From contig OY970828.1 of NCBI GenBank assembly GCA_963853835.1, positions 17,241,813 to 17,305,812 on the forward strand: 64,000 bases of DNA, in the 5' to 3' direction. Shown one piece after another: positions 45,401 through 55,600 of this stretch. Below the pieces are notes generated by a model. It saw only the letters and a program-made list of their open reading frames with translations, was not told where the DNA came from and made no database searches. Source of the stretch: Calendula officinalis. Lineage: Eukaryota > Streptophyta > Magnoliopsida > Asterales > Asteraceae. The number at the start of each line of letters is the position of its first letter. The stretch's first letter is position 1. The translations under genes and the position numbers were made by a program.

Positions 45401-45572
45401 CTATCTGGATCAATGTGAGAAGTTTGGAGTTGATCTAGATTTGGTTTTAGATGATGTGGGTTCTGATACAAATGGAATTGGTCAAGAAATGAAAAATGAT
45501 GATATTTTGGTTATTGATAAGAATATGGGTAGTGTTGGAGCTTCATCTTCTAAAGTTTTTAATGATATTTAA
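42498..45572 (+). pseudogene. LINE-A ORF1 (DUF4283 / zinc-knuckle RNA-binding protein) with in-frame stop
   Basis: The ORF1 protein of L1-type elements binds the element's RNA to form the retrotransposition particle. The frame opens at ATG 42498 and runs 731 codons to TGA at 44691-44693, then stays open in the same frame to TAA 45570-45572. The N-terminal ~460 codons are nearly the same as LINE-B. A DUF4283 region follows (about 44130-44600, with MLYGYFLGTSMDF and GRMGYARILVEVDA), then the knuckle. The stop replaces the second Cys of the CCHC knuckle: LINE-B reads C-T-H-C and this copy C-T-F-stop, a TGT-to-TGA change; the later G-H and final C survive. The end is one base short relative to LINE-B, so the frame overruns the ancestral stop and overlaps ORF2 by 11 nt. 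Confidence 0.9.
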
Positions 45573-48500
45573 AACTATGGCTTGGAATGTTTGGGGTCTG
45601 AACAAGGCTTCTTCTCAGGATGAGGTTTCCCAGTTTATTCATGAGGAGGGAATTAGTTTGTGTGCTGTGTTAGAGACTCATATCAAGAAAAGGAATCTTG
45701 ATTGGATTTGTAAAAGAGTGTTTGGTCCTTGGAAGTGGATATCCAATTCTGACCTTTGTACTGGTGGTACTAGAATTGTTGTGGCATGGGATCCTAATGT
45801 TGTTGATGTTATGGTGATGGATCAGCATGCTCAAGCCATTCACTGTTTTATCAGTCCTGTTATAGGAGGGTAAGGGTATTTTTGCTCATTTATTTATGGG
45901 CATCATAGAAGACAGTTTAGACCCCAAATCTGGAAAAACCTAGTGGTTTACAGCAAAACAGGATAAATAAACCATGGGTTATTATGGGGGATTTCAATGC
46001 TATCCTTGACCCTAGTGAGGCTTCTGTTGGGTCTTGTTCTATGACTAAAAGTATGGTTGACCTTGCTGAATGTGTTTCTGAAATACAAGTTGAGGATTTA
46101 TGTTCTTATGGGCTTAATTTTACATGGAAGAAAAGTCCTAATAAGGAGGATAGTTTACTTAAAAAACTTGACAGAGTTATGGGAAATGTTGAATTGCTTG
46201 GTGAGTTTCCTAATTTGTATGTCCAGTTTAAACCTTTTTTGTCTTCTGATCATTCCCCGTGTGTGTTAATCATGCCTGATTTCAAGAAACCTAAACCTAA
46301 GGCTTTTAAATTCCCTAATTTCTTAACTGGGAAAAAGGAATTTATTCCTTTGATCAAAAGCTGCTGGAATGCTGAGGTGCAGGGAGTTGAAATGTATAAA
46401 CTGGTTTCTAAGTTGAGGACCTTAAAGAAGCCTTTGAGAGACCTCATGAGGAAACAGGGAAATATTCATCAAAATGTTGTCAATTTGAGGAGAAAGCTTG
46501 AGGAAAGCCAAATTAACATGGTGGAAAATCCTTTTAACAGTGATTTCAGAGAAAAAGAGGTTAAATGTTTGAAGGCTTATAATGAAGCTTTAATTGATGA
46601 AGAGTTATTTTTAAAACAGAAAGCCAAAGTGGATTGGTTAAAAGAAGGTGATCATAACACTAAATTTTTCCATAAAGCTGTTAAAGGAAGGATTAATAGA
46701 AGTAGAATTGTTATGGTTCAGAATATGAATGGTGAAAGTTTTCATGGTCATGAGGTGGCTGGTCAATTTGTTAGTCATTTTCAGAGTATTTTAGGCTCTT
46801 CCGTTCATGTTAATCCTATTGACAGTCCCAATATTTTATTTAATAGAAAATTATCTGTGGATAGTGCTAGTTTTATGATCAGAGATGTCTCTAATGATGA
46901 AGTTAAAGCTGCTATTTTTGATATTTCTGATGACAAGTCTCCTGGACCTGATGGTTTTTCAGCAAAATTTTTTAAGAGTTCTTGGGAGGTCATTGGTAAT
47001 GATTTATGTATGGCTGTTAAGCAATTTTTCAGATCTGGGAAATTACTTAAGGAGATTAATGCTACCTCTATAGCTTTGGTGCCTAAGATGAATACCCCTA
47101 TGAAAGTTTCTGATTACAGACCAATTGCTTGTTGCAATGTGGTTTATAAATGTATTAGTAAAATTATTACCAATAGGATCAAAGTTGGTCTTGATATTTT
47201 GGTGGATGATAATCAATGTGCTTGTATTCCTGGAAGGCAAATAAGTGATAACATTTTACTTTCCCAGGAATTACTCAGAAATTATCATTTAGTCAGGGGT
47301 CCTCCTAAGTGTGCTCTAAAGGTGGATATTCAGAAGGCCTATGATTCTGTGGAATGGAAGTTTTTGCAGAATATTTTGGAGTTTTTTGGGTTTCATCCGT
47401 GGATGATCCATCTTATTATGGAATGTGTGACTACAACCTCCTTTATGATTAATGTGAATGGGGATTTTAAGGGCTTCTTTAAAGGAAAAAGGGGTTTAAG
47501 ACAAGGAGATCCTATGTCTCCTTATCTTTTCACTCTTGTGATGGAAGTTCTTAATTTGTTAATCAAAAGGAATATTAAAGAAGATGGTAATTTTAAGTAT
47601 CATTGGAAGTGTGAGAAACTTGAGTTAACCCATTTATGCTTTGCTGATGATCTGTTATTGTTTAGCCATGGTGATAGCAAATCTGTGGGGGTGTTAAAGA
47701 AAGCTATAGATGAGTTTGGTTCTGTTTCTGGATTGCAGCCTAGCTTGAGTAAGAGTACAATCTTTTTTGGAAATGTTAAAGCTCTTGCTAGAAATAATAT
47801 TACTGCTATCCTCCCTTTTGAAATTGGTGAGTTACCTGTCAAATATCTAGGAGTGCCTTTAATCTCTACTAGATTATTTGTTAAGGATTGCAAGATTCTG
47901 GTTGATAAAGTTAAGAAAAAATTACTGGATTGGAAAAATAAATCACTTTCATTTGCTGGCAGACTTCTCCTCATTCAGTCGGTTTTGAGCTCAATGCAAG
48001 TGTATTGGGCTTCTGTTTTTATTTTACCTAAGTCTGTGCTAAATGATATTGAAAGGTTACTTAGAGGTTTTTTATGGTGCCATGGTGATTTGAGGAGGGG
48101 TAAAGCTAAAGTCAAGTGGGATGATGTTTGTGTCCCAAAATGTCAAGGTGGATTAGGGTTAAAGAAGCTTTATTCTTGGAACATTGCTTTGATGTCTAAG
48201 CATATATGGAATATTATTAATGATAAAGATTCTTTGTGGGTAAAATGGTTGAAAGAGTCTAGGCTGAAAAATAAGAATTTTTGGACCCTTCCTTCGCCTA
48301 ATAATGCTTGTTGGAGTTGGAGAAGTATTCTTAAATGTAGAAAGAATATTAGGCAGAATTTTGTGTACAGAATTGGTGATGGTACTAAAATTTCTGCTTG
48401 GTATGATAACTGGCACCCTTCTGGTCCTCTGTGTAATTTTATTTCTCACAGGGATATTTATGAAGGAAACTTGGCTACTAGCAGTTCAGTGGCTGATTTG

Positions 48501-49247
48501 GTGAGTAATGGTGATTGGAGAATTCCTACTAGTTGGTTTACTAAGTTCCCTATGATTTTTGATACGCATCCTCCTTTAATTATGCAAACTAGAAGGGATA
48601 GAGTGCTTTGGAAATCTATTAATGATAGATGTATTCCTTTTTCTGTTGGAGATGCTTGGAAGGTTTTAGGGGAAAATATGAATAAAGTGTCTTGGGCTAA
48701 TTGGGTCTGGTTTAGTCAAAACATTCCCAGACATGCTTTCATTCTTTGGTTGGTCTTCTTGGGTAAGTTAAAAACTCAAGATAATTTTCAAGTTGATTCT
48801 GAAAATGAGGATATAAGATGTGTTTTTTGTAAGTTGCAGTTGGACTCTCATGACCATTTGTTTTTTGAATGTTTCTATCCAAAGGCAGTTTGGGAGGTGA
48901 TGAAAGGTATGGCTAGGTTGGAGTTGTTACCTGATAGCTGGACGTTTCTGTCTATGGCTATTGAAAGAATGCCTGTTAATAAGTCTATTTGGAGTATCAT
49001 TCAGAGACTGGTTATTGCAGCTTCTGTTTATTTTATCTGGCAAGAAAGGAATCTTAGGTTATTCCAGAACAGACACAGAAGTGTTGAAGAGGTTTGTAAC
49101 TTGATTATTAAAAATGTTAGACTTAGATTATTAGGTCTTAACATTAGACCTTCTAAACAATCTGTGTTAGCTGCTGAGTTGTGGGGATTTGCTGTAATTC
49201 ATGATGGTAGTAATACCTCTTTTACTGTTCATAATGATGGAAATTAA
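45562..49247 (+). pseudogene. LINE-A ORF2 (endonuclease / reverse transcriptase), broken
   Basis: ORF2 nicks the target and reverse-transcribes the element RNA. The start is ATG 45562, inside a TAATG (45560-45564); from it the first 13 residues align without gaps to LINE-B (WNVWGLNK against WNVRGLNK). The frame hits TAA at 45871-45873 (codon 104), and one base is missing near 45937 relative to LINE-B, after which the frame is open from about 45984 to TAA 49245-49247. Endonuclease motifs ETH, MGDFNAI and SSDHSPC, RT motif FADD (47640-47651) and a zf-RVT region (CVFC to HDHLFFEC, about 48820-48870) are visible. In the conserved RT motif NQSAFIPGR this copy has Cys for both Ser and Phe, further decay. 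The 3' end overlaps the third frame by 44 nt. Confidence 0.9.
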
Positions 49248-50538
49248 GAAGTGGTGGAGGGATAGCCAAATGCTTAGAGGTTTTATGTTTTTTTGGTTAG
49301 CTATGGTAGTTCAGGGGTATTATGGTCCTTATTCCAGATTTTTTATATTTTTTTCGGGTGATTCTTGGGATTTTTCTGGAATTTTTTACATTTTTTGTAG
49401 AATTTTCTGGAAAAGTTATGATAGGTCCGGGATTTTTCAAAGCTGCAGTGGGAAAATTTCTGGATTTATTGGGAATGTTATGATTTTTGCCTGGCAAAAT
49501 CTGAAGTCTGGTTGTAAGGGCAGCTTTGGTATTTCCTATGGTTTTTTAATCATGGAAGTTAGCTTGAAGGCTTGGATTTCCATTTTCTGCTTTTATGGAG
49601 TGCACTGGACTTTTTTGGAGTTTTATTTCCATTATTGCTGCTGGCAGGAGACCATAAAGGAAAGTCGTATATTTTTGTTTTTGTGCAATAAAAGTGTGAG
49701 CTGCAGTCCTATTGTTTTATGTTTTGCAGGTTGTTACATTTTTACTGGGATTCAGTTGGAGTTATGCATGAATTATGGTAGATTTGATGCTGCTGTTTTG
49801 TTGATTTTTGGGCAGTTGTTTAGCCATGTGGAATGCAGATTCCAGGTTGAGAATGGGAGGAATGTTAACCTGATTTATGAAGAAATTGACCATAGTCAGG
49901 ACAATTTCAGTCAAAGATGTGATATGGTCAATTTCTTGAGGGTTAGGATTTCTCCCTGGTTGAGGAATTTTGGGAATAGTATAAAATGTTGTAGCTCATG
50001 GTTATTACCTAGGTTATGCCTTTGGGAGGTTTTAGTCTTGTTGCAGTGGGTTATTTTATTTCTGTCTATGAGAATTTTGACTTTTACTAAGTCAAAATTC
50101 TGTGTTACTTGTGTAATTCTCTGTTATATTGGTAACATGCATAGATGTGAGAACTGCCTTGTTGGTTTGGTTTGTTTAGGGTCAAACTGTACCATGTTGT
50201 TGAATTTTTGTGAATGGTTTGACCGAATCACTAGTTGTTGTAGGACTAGTGACTGTTATAGTCATTGGTTGACTCTTGGCGGGTCAAAGTATATCTTTGA
50301 TGAAGAGGATTTGCATTTGGGTCAAGAGGGATTGAAGGTTCAAGATAATCAGGTGACTAAAGTTTGGCATCTTAATGAAGTGCTTGGTATTTTTGTTACC
50401 AATTTGAACTTTTGGTCTTGTAGTTTATGTCATGGTTGGATGTATAGCATTGGTATTGGCTTAGGCTATAGAGTTATGTTGTTGATGTTAGCCTTATTCC
50501 CTAAACATGTTTTGGGAGGTCAATTAGTTAGTTTCTAA
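49204..50538 (+). CDS. LINE-A third open reading frame (ORF3), unknown function
   Basis: 444 codons, +1 frame relative to ORF2, overlapping its last 44 nt. ATGs occur at 49201, 49204, 49234 and 49237; 49204 is the one matched in LINE-B. The product is rich in Phe, Trp, Cys, Ile and Leu, with no domain I recognise; it has no RNase H motif. It aligns along its length with the LINE-B frame: blocks SGDS..FSG.FYIF, HSQD.F.QRCDM, ILTFT.SK and a C-terminal GYRVMLL...LFPKHVLGGQ. In 20 codons of that last block (50464-50523), nine differ from LINE-B and seven of those are silent. The short motif LT-[FL]-x-x-SK occurs twice (50077, 50269). It could instead be a structured non-coding 3' UTR whose open frame is incidental; the silent-change pattern argues for coding at least at the C-terminal end. 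Confidence 0.5.
   Translation: MVVIPLLLFIMMEIKKWWRDSQMLRGFMFFWLAMVVQGYYGPYSRFFIFFSGDSWDFSGIFYIFCRIFWKSYDRSGIFQSCSGKISGFIGNVMIFAWQNLKSGCKGSFGISYGFLIMEVSLKAWISIFCFYGVHWTFLEFYFHYCCWQETIKESRIFLFLCNKSVSCSPIVLCFAGCYIFTGIQLELCMNYGRFDAAVLLIFGQLFSHVECRFQVENGRNVNLIYEEIDHSQDNFSQRCDMVNFLRVRISPWLRNFGNSIKCCSSWLLPRLCLWEVLVLLQWVILFLSMRILTFTKSKFCVTCVILCYIGNMHRCENCLVGLVCLGSNCTMLLNFCEWFDRITSCCRTSDCYSHWLTLGGSKYIFDEEDLHLGQEGLKVQDNQVTKVWHLNEVLGIFVTNLNFWSCSLCHGWMYSIGIGLGYRVMLLMLALFPKHVLGGQLVSF
49880..49937 (+). ncRNA. Conserved stem-loop in LINE-A 3' region
   Basis: A perfect 14-bp inverted repeat (49880-49893 with 49924-49937) encloses a 30-nt loop (49894-49923). LINE-B has a stem at the equivalent place with different arm sequence but full pairing (12 bp), and its loop, also 30 nt, differs at only about three positions. 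Covariation of the arms with a conserved loop is the mark of a functional RNA structure. A role in RT recognition of the 3' end is possible but only inferred. Confidence 0.6.
50071..50101 (+). other. Palindrome TTGACT-N7-AGTCAA, LINE-A copy 1
   Basis: Perfect 12-bp arms (50071-50082 and 50090-50101) around a 7-nt spacer. The core is an inverted pair of TTGACT W-box-like hexamers. In the ORF3 frame it encodes ILTFTKSK. It could be an RNA hairpin, a paired protein-binding site in DNA, or a protein repeat. Confidence 0.6.
50228..50252 (+). other. Inverted repeat TCACTAGT with 9-nt spacer
   Basis: Arms 50228-50235 and 50245-50252 are perfectly complementary over 8 bp. It lies in the hairpin-rich part of the LINE-A 3' region, 17 nt before the next TTGACT palindrome. 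I see no counterpart in LINE-B, so its significance is uncertain. Confidence 0.4.
50269..50287 (+). other. Palindrome TTGACT-N7-GGTCAA, LINE-A copy 2
   Basis: Arms 50269-50274 and 50282-50287 pair over 6 bp with one G-U, again with a 7-nt spacer. It is 192 nt (64 codons) downstream of copy 1 and in the same ORF3 phase, encoding LTLGGSK. Confidence 0.5.
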
Positions 50539-50644
50539 GGTGTGGTGTTTAACCTACCTTTGTCTGTACAAAACTTTTTTCTTGTTGTTCTAGTTGCCGG
50601 GGTTATTCCCTTAACCAAAAAAAAAAAAAAAGAAAAAAAAAAAA
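50539..50644 (+). other. LINE-A 3' terminus: hairpin and poly(A) tail
   Basis: After the ORF3 stop, about 80 nt lead to a GC-rich hairpin GGGG-TTAT-TCCC (50599-50610) and then the A tail 50617-50644 (15 A, one G, 12 A). LINE-B ends with GGGC-TTA-GCCC at the same place. Some plant and animal LINEs use a 3' hairpin as the RT recognition signal; its conservation here despite changed bases fits that. Confidence 0.6.
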
Positions 50645-52473
50645 CCAATAACCATGGCACTTGAACCATTATAACCACTAGATGTACATAAGTCATACCG
50701 ATGGCCCTTGAACCATTATAACTTCTAACCATGACCAATACCCTATAGATATCCATTTTACAAGTAATAGGTGTCCATAACCCATAACCATGGCCCTTGA
50801 ACCATTATAACCACTAGATGTCCATAACTCATATTGATGGCCCTTGAACCATTATAACAACTAGTCATGACCAATAGCCTATGGATATCCATTTTACAAG
50901 TAATTGGTGTCCATAACCTATAATCATGACCCTTGAACTATTGTCACTACTAGATTTCCATAAATCATATCGATGGTCCTCGAACCACTATAACTACTAG
51001 CCATGACCAATAGCCTATAGATATCTATTTTACAAGTAATAGGTGTCAATAACCCATAACCATGGCCCTAGAACCTTTTTAAACCCTAGCCATGACCAAT
51101 AGCCTATAGTTGGCTATTTTACAAGTAATAGGTGTCCATAACCAATAACCATGGCACTTGAACCATTATAACCATTAGATGTTCATAACTCATACCGATG
51201 GCCCTTAAACCATTATAACTCCTAGAGATGACAAACAGCCTAAAGATATCCATTTTACAACTAATAGGTGTCAATAACCCATAATACTTGAACCATTGTC
51301 ACTTCTAGATATCCATAAATCATACCGATGGTCCTCGAACCATTATAACTACTAGCCATGACCAATAGCCTATAGATATCCATTTTACAAGTAATTGGTG
51401 TCCATAACCCATAACCATGGCCCTTGAACCATTATAACCACTAGATGTCCATAACTCGTATCGATGGCCCTTGAACCATTTAAAAAGTAATAAGTGTTCA
51501 TAACCCATAACCATGGCCCATGAACCATTATAACCACTAGATGTCCATAACTCGTATCGATGGTCCTTGAACCATTTAACAAGTAATAAGTGTCCACAAC
51601 CCATAACCATGGTACTTGAACCACTATAACCACTAGATGTCCATAACTCATACCGATGGCCCTTGAACCATTATAACTACTAGCCATGACCAATAGCCAA
51701 TAGATCTCCATTTTACAAGTAATAGGTATCCAGAACCCATAACCATGGCTATTGAACCATAAAACCACCTACCACAGCCATTAGCGAATCGATGGCCATT
51801 TTACAAGTAATAGGTGTCCATTACCCATAATCATAGCCCTTGAACGATTATAACCACTGGATGTCCGTAACTCATACCGATCGCCCTTTAACCATTATAA
51901 CTACTAGCCATGACCAATAGCGTCTAGATATACATTTTACAAGTAATAGGTGTCCCTAACATGTCCCTTGAACCATTATAACCACTAGATGTCCATAACT
52001 GATATTGATGGCCCTTGAACCAGTATAATTACTAGCCATGACCAATAGCCTATTGAAATCCATTTTACAAGTAATAGGTTTCCATAACCCGTAATGATGG
52101 CCCTTGAAACATTATAACTACTAGCCATGACCAATAGCCTATAGATATCCATTTTACAAGTAATATATATCCATAACCCATACCCATGGCCCTTGAACCA
52201 TTATAAACCCTAGCCATGACCAATAGCCTATAGATGGCTATTTTACAAGTAATAGGTGTCCATAACCAATAACCATGAGACTTGAACCATTATAACCACT
52301 AGATGTCCTTAACTCATACCGATAGCCCATGAACCATTATAACTGCTAGCCATGAACAATAGCCTATAGATATCCTTTTTGCAAGTAATAGGTGTCCATA
52401 ACCCATAACCATGGCCCTTGAACCATTATAACCATATCGATGGCCCTTGAAACATTATAACCATATATAACCA
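50645..52473. repeat. Diverged satellite island between the two LINEs
   Basis: Same satellite family, but monomers differ from each other and from both flanking domains, and no higher-order period is evident. Irregular units occur: at 51463-51590 two ~96-bp units, in which a Z module is fused at its CCATT into the end of an X module (GAACCATTTAACAAGTAAT), repeat in tandem. Several monomers carry small deletions (e.g. 51280, 51955). It looks like old, un-homogenised array. No gene is seen; minus-strand frames of about 100 codons here have no support. Confidence 0.85.
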
Positions 52474-52620
52474 TGTTGACCGTTTGACTTTTTCTCTCGT
52501 TTCACACAGTTAAAGGTGCGATTTAGTGTGTGTTACCGGCGGTTTTGTGATTCCGGCGAATCTGCCCGTTGGAATTTAGTGTTATTTGGTAGGGAAGCTC
52601 GATTTTGAAGGCTTAAGGCA
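52474..52620 (+). promoter_or_regulatory. LINE-B 5' UTR, presumed internal promoter
   Basis: Read by eye this is identical to the LINE-A 5' UTR over all 147 nt. Two W-box motifs lie at 52476-52481 (TTGACC) and 52484-52489 (TTGACT). Identity here contrasts with strong divergence downstream, which fits a shared or recently exchanged 5' end. Confidence 0.55.
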
Positions 52621-55600
52621 ATGACCGAGCCTGATCATCCACCGGATAGGCCGGTGGTGTTGAATCGAGAATCCAGCTCACTGACAGGTTTGCTGTCAGA
52701 AATGGCCCCTACTGATTTGAAGGTTTCTGGCCGATTAGAGGTAGAAGGAGGGCATGGTTCGGGTTGGAAAGAAGGAAGGAGTGTTGGTATGAAGGGGTCG
52801 GTGGTGCAGGGCTCGCAACCTGTGAAATCGACAGTCACTGGTGTTCGACGAAATGTTCTTCGTATGCCAAGCTTGAATGAAGGTTCGGAAATGGTGCAAG
52901 CTGGTCGAAAAGGCATGGGAAGTGATAATCCTGTGCCAATTGCTGCTTCCAAAGTAAATTGTAGTGATAGAACTATTGGATTGGATTCTGGTGTTCCCAC
53001 TGTCACTCACATTTTGAAGAGATCTGATGGACCTCTGATGGGTGTGGATTGTTCTGTTGTGGGACTGCAGAAGGGTGTTCCTGTTGTTGAAGTGGAGAAT
53101 AAGCTTCAACCTAGTTATAATATGAATGCAGAAATGGGGAAAATTGTTTCTTCAGTTCGTCATGTTCTTAGTAAAGTTGGGGAGGATATGAACATAGTCT
53201 ATGATGATCCGGAAACTGTTAGAAGAATTCATATTATTAAGAAAGCAATCAAGAAAAAGCTGTTTGATAAGATGGTTAGCTTGGGTTTAATTGAAGAGAG
53301 TGAAGCTTCTCAAATTGTTACTTGTTTATCATCCAAGAGTAGAAGTTCTAAGAAGATTGTTTCCTCTTATAATCCAGTGGCTAGTAAAGAGAGTGAAGCT
53401 GGAGCTGTTACACCTTCACAGAGTTTTATAAATGTCTCTACTCCTAATTGTCATCATATCTCCCCTGCACAAATTCGAAAACAGGTTAGGGCTCAGGTCC
53501 TTGAATCTGTTGAGCAAGCTAGTATTTTGGGGATGGATATTTCTGTTGATAAGAAGAGAAAGATGGTGGAGCAGAAGTTCAAGAGTTCTAAGACTGCTGT
53601 TTTAGAAGAAGAGAACTCTGATGATTCAGAAACAGAAGATGTTTATATGGATGAGATAGATCAGTTTGGTAGTGCAGTTTGTTATCCTAGTCATGCTGAG
53701 GTTGGAAGTGATGTGGAGGGGTTGAACCATCATTTTTTAGCCTCTAGCAATGATGTAATAGGTAGCACAGTCATGACAACCTGTAATGCTGTTGTAAGTC
53801 CAGTTGCTTGCCAGGTTGAGACTAATACAGTTCATTACCCTATAACAGGTGATCCTGGGTTAAGTTTGGAGAAGGCTGATAACTTTGTAAAATCCCCAGG
53901 AAATAACACTGTTGTAATAGGTAATGCAGTTATTGATGCTTTAAATTCTGGTTATAGTATTTCTGGCAATGAGAGTGATGATCATACTGATATTGAAATG
54001 GAGGACAGAACTGGGAATGCTAAAGTCAACACTGTTGATGATTCCCCAGGTCGACAGTTTGATTCTAGTAAACCTTCTAATCTGTCTAATAATGGGCAGA
54101 TTCCCAAGATTACTTCTATGCCAAATGCCTGGCAGAAAACCAAAACTGGAGGCCTAACTCTTGCTGAAATGATAAAACAGGACAATGAAAGAGTTGATTT
54201 TCAAATGAATTATGTTCCTCCAGTTAGGATTGATAATGGGAAGAAGCAGATTATTATGATTGATGAGGATTTTAAATTTAAAAAAACTAAGTTATCACTT
54301 ATGCTTTATGGCCATTTTGTAGGCACTTCAATGGACTTCATTAAAGTCAATGCCAGTCTTAAAAGAATGTGGAGAACCTATGATTTCTTGGAAGTAACTA
54401 AAAATGGAGCTGGAATTTATTTCTTCAAATTTAAAAGTGAAGAAGGTCTAAATGCAGTGTTGGAAAATGGAATTTGGCTTGTTGATAATGTGCCTTTAGT
54501 TGTAAATAAATGGGAACCTGGAATTTGCTTACAAAAAATAGAACCTTCTAAAGTCTCTATATGGATTTGTATTCATGATTTACCAATTGAATTATGGTAT
54601 GGCCATGGTATTGGTAAAATAGCTAGTGGAGTGGGAAGACCATTGATCATGGATAAGATGACAAAAGAAAGATGTTTAAGCAATTCTGGTAGAATGGGTT
54701 ATGCTCGGGTTCTTGTGGAGGTTGATGCTTGTGATGAACTCCCTGATGATGTTGAGTTAGTTTACCCTAACTCTGGCCCTAATCCAGGAAAAGTTGTGTC
54801 TTTGGAAGTTTCTTACAACTGGAAACCTCCTGTGTGTACCCATTGTAAGGTGTTTGGTCACTCCCACAATGCCTGTAAAGTTAGGCCAAGGACTGAAGTA
54901 GAGATACTGGCTAAAACTGGTAGTAATAATGATGGTGAACAGGTTGATGGCCAAAACTGTAATGATGAGGGATTCCAAACAGTTGGGAAAAGAAACAAAG
55001 TTGTTAATAAAGTTGTGACCTCTCGTTATCAAAACCAGAATCAACAGCCTAGACGAAGTGTTTTCACTAGATTGAATCAGGGGCAGGGCAGTGCTAATAA
55101 CCAGAATGTTAGAAATCATGAAAATAATCAAAACATGGGTAATAATAATAATAGGATTCAAGGTCCTAAAATTTGGGGTAATATGAGATATGCTGTGAAG
55201 AATAATAATTCTGAGATGAATGGTAATCCTGTTAATATTGAAAAACCAGTGGCCATTTCGAAAGCCACAATTGCTCCTAAAAAAGATAAATTGGTAAAAA
55301 GTGTTGAGATTTTAAAAGATGAGATTGATCCTGTTGTGACCTCTAACAAATTTGAAGTTTTGAATGAGGATGAAGAGGACTTTGATGATGGTTGGGATGA
55401 GAAGTACCATGTTTATGATTATCAAAGGGAAGATGTTATGAAATTTTTATTTGCTAAAAAGATACCGGATTTGGAAATTTTAAAAGGTTGGTCAACTGGG
55501 CAGGTTGATTTGTTTAAGGACAATTGTGCTGTACATGGTATGGATCCTGATCTTGTTTTTGATGATGTTGGTTCAGATACTAATGGTATTAATCAAGGTA

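Larger units (their letters stand above)
42351..50644 (+). mobile_element. LINE-A: full-length L1-type non-LTR retrotransposon, decayed
   Basis: 8.3-kb element with no terminal repeats, a 147-nt 5' UTR, ORF1, ORF2, a long 3' region with a third open frame, and a 3' poly(A) tail (50617-50644, interrupted by one G at 50632). The 5' edge is set by where it and LINE-B become identical (TGTTGACCGTTTGAC). ORF order and domains (DUF4283 and CCHC knuckle, then endonuclease, RT and zf-RVT) are those of plant L1 elements; the length is above the usual 5-7 kb because of the ~1.3-kb 3' region. ORF1 has one in-frame stop, and ORF2 has a stop and a frameshift, so this copy cannot supply its own proteins intact. 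It sits in satellite on both sides. Confidence 0.95.

Noticed and set aside
49700..49732. A splice acceptor (T-rich stretch then TTTTGCAG) in the LINE 3' region, also near 59830
   Set aside because: No matching donor or branch site could be defended, and splicing is not needed to keep the frame open.
49204..50538. RNase H domain as in some plant L1 elements
   Set aside because: None of the expected acidic catalytic motifs are present in any frame I read; the frame is hydrophobic and aromatic.
50645..50660. A precise target-site duplication for either LINE
   Set aside because: The candidate ATAACCAT occurs in nearly every monomer, so the match cannot be told from background.
51320..51768. 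Overlapping 96- and 127-codon minus-strand frames in the diverged satellite
   Set aside because: Pure satellite translation with internal repeats; the frame is open because local monomers lack stops in that phase.
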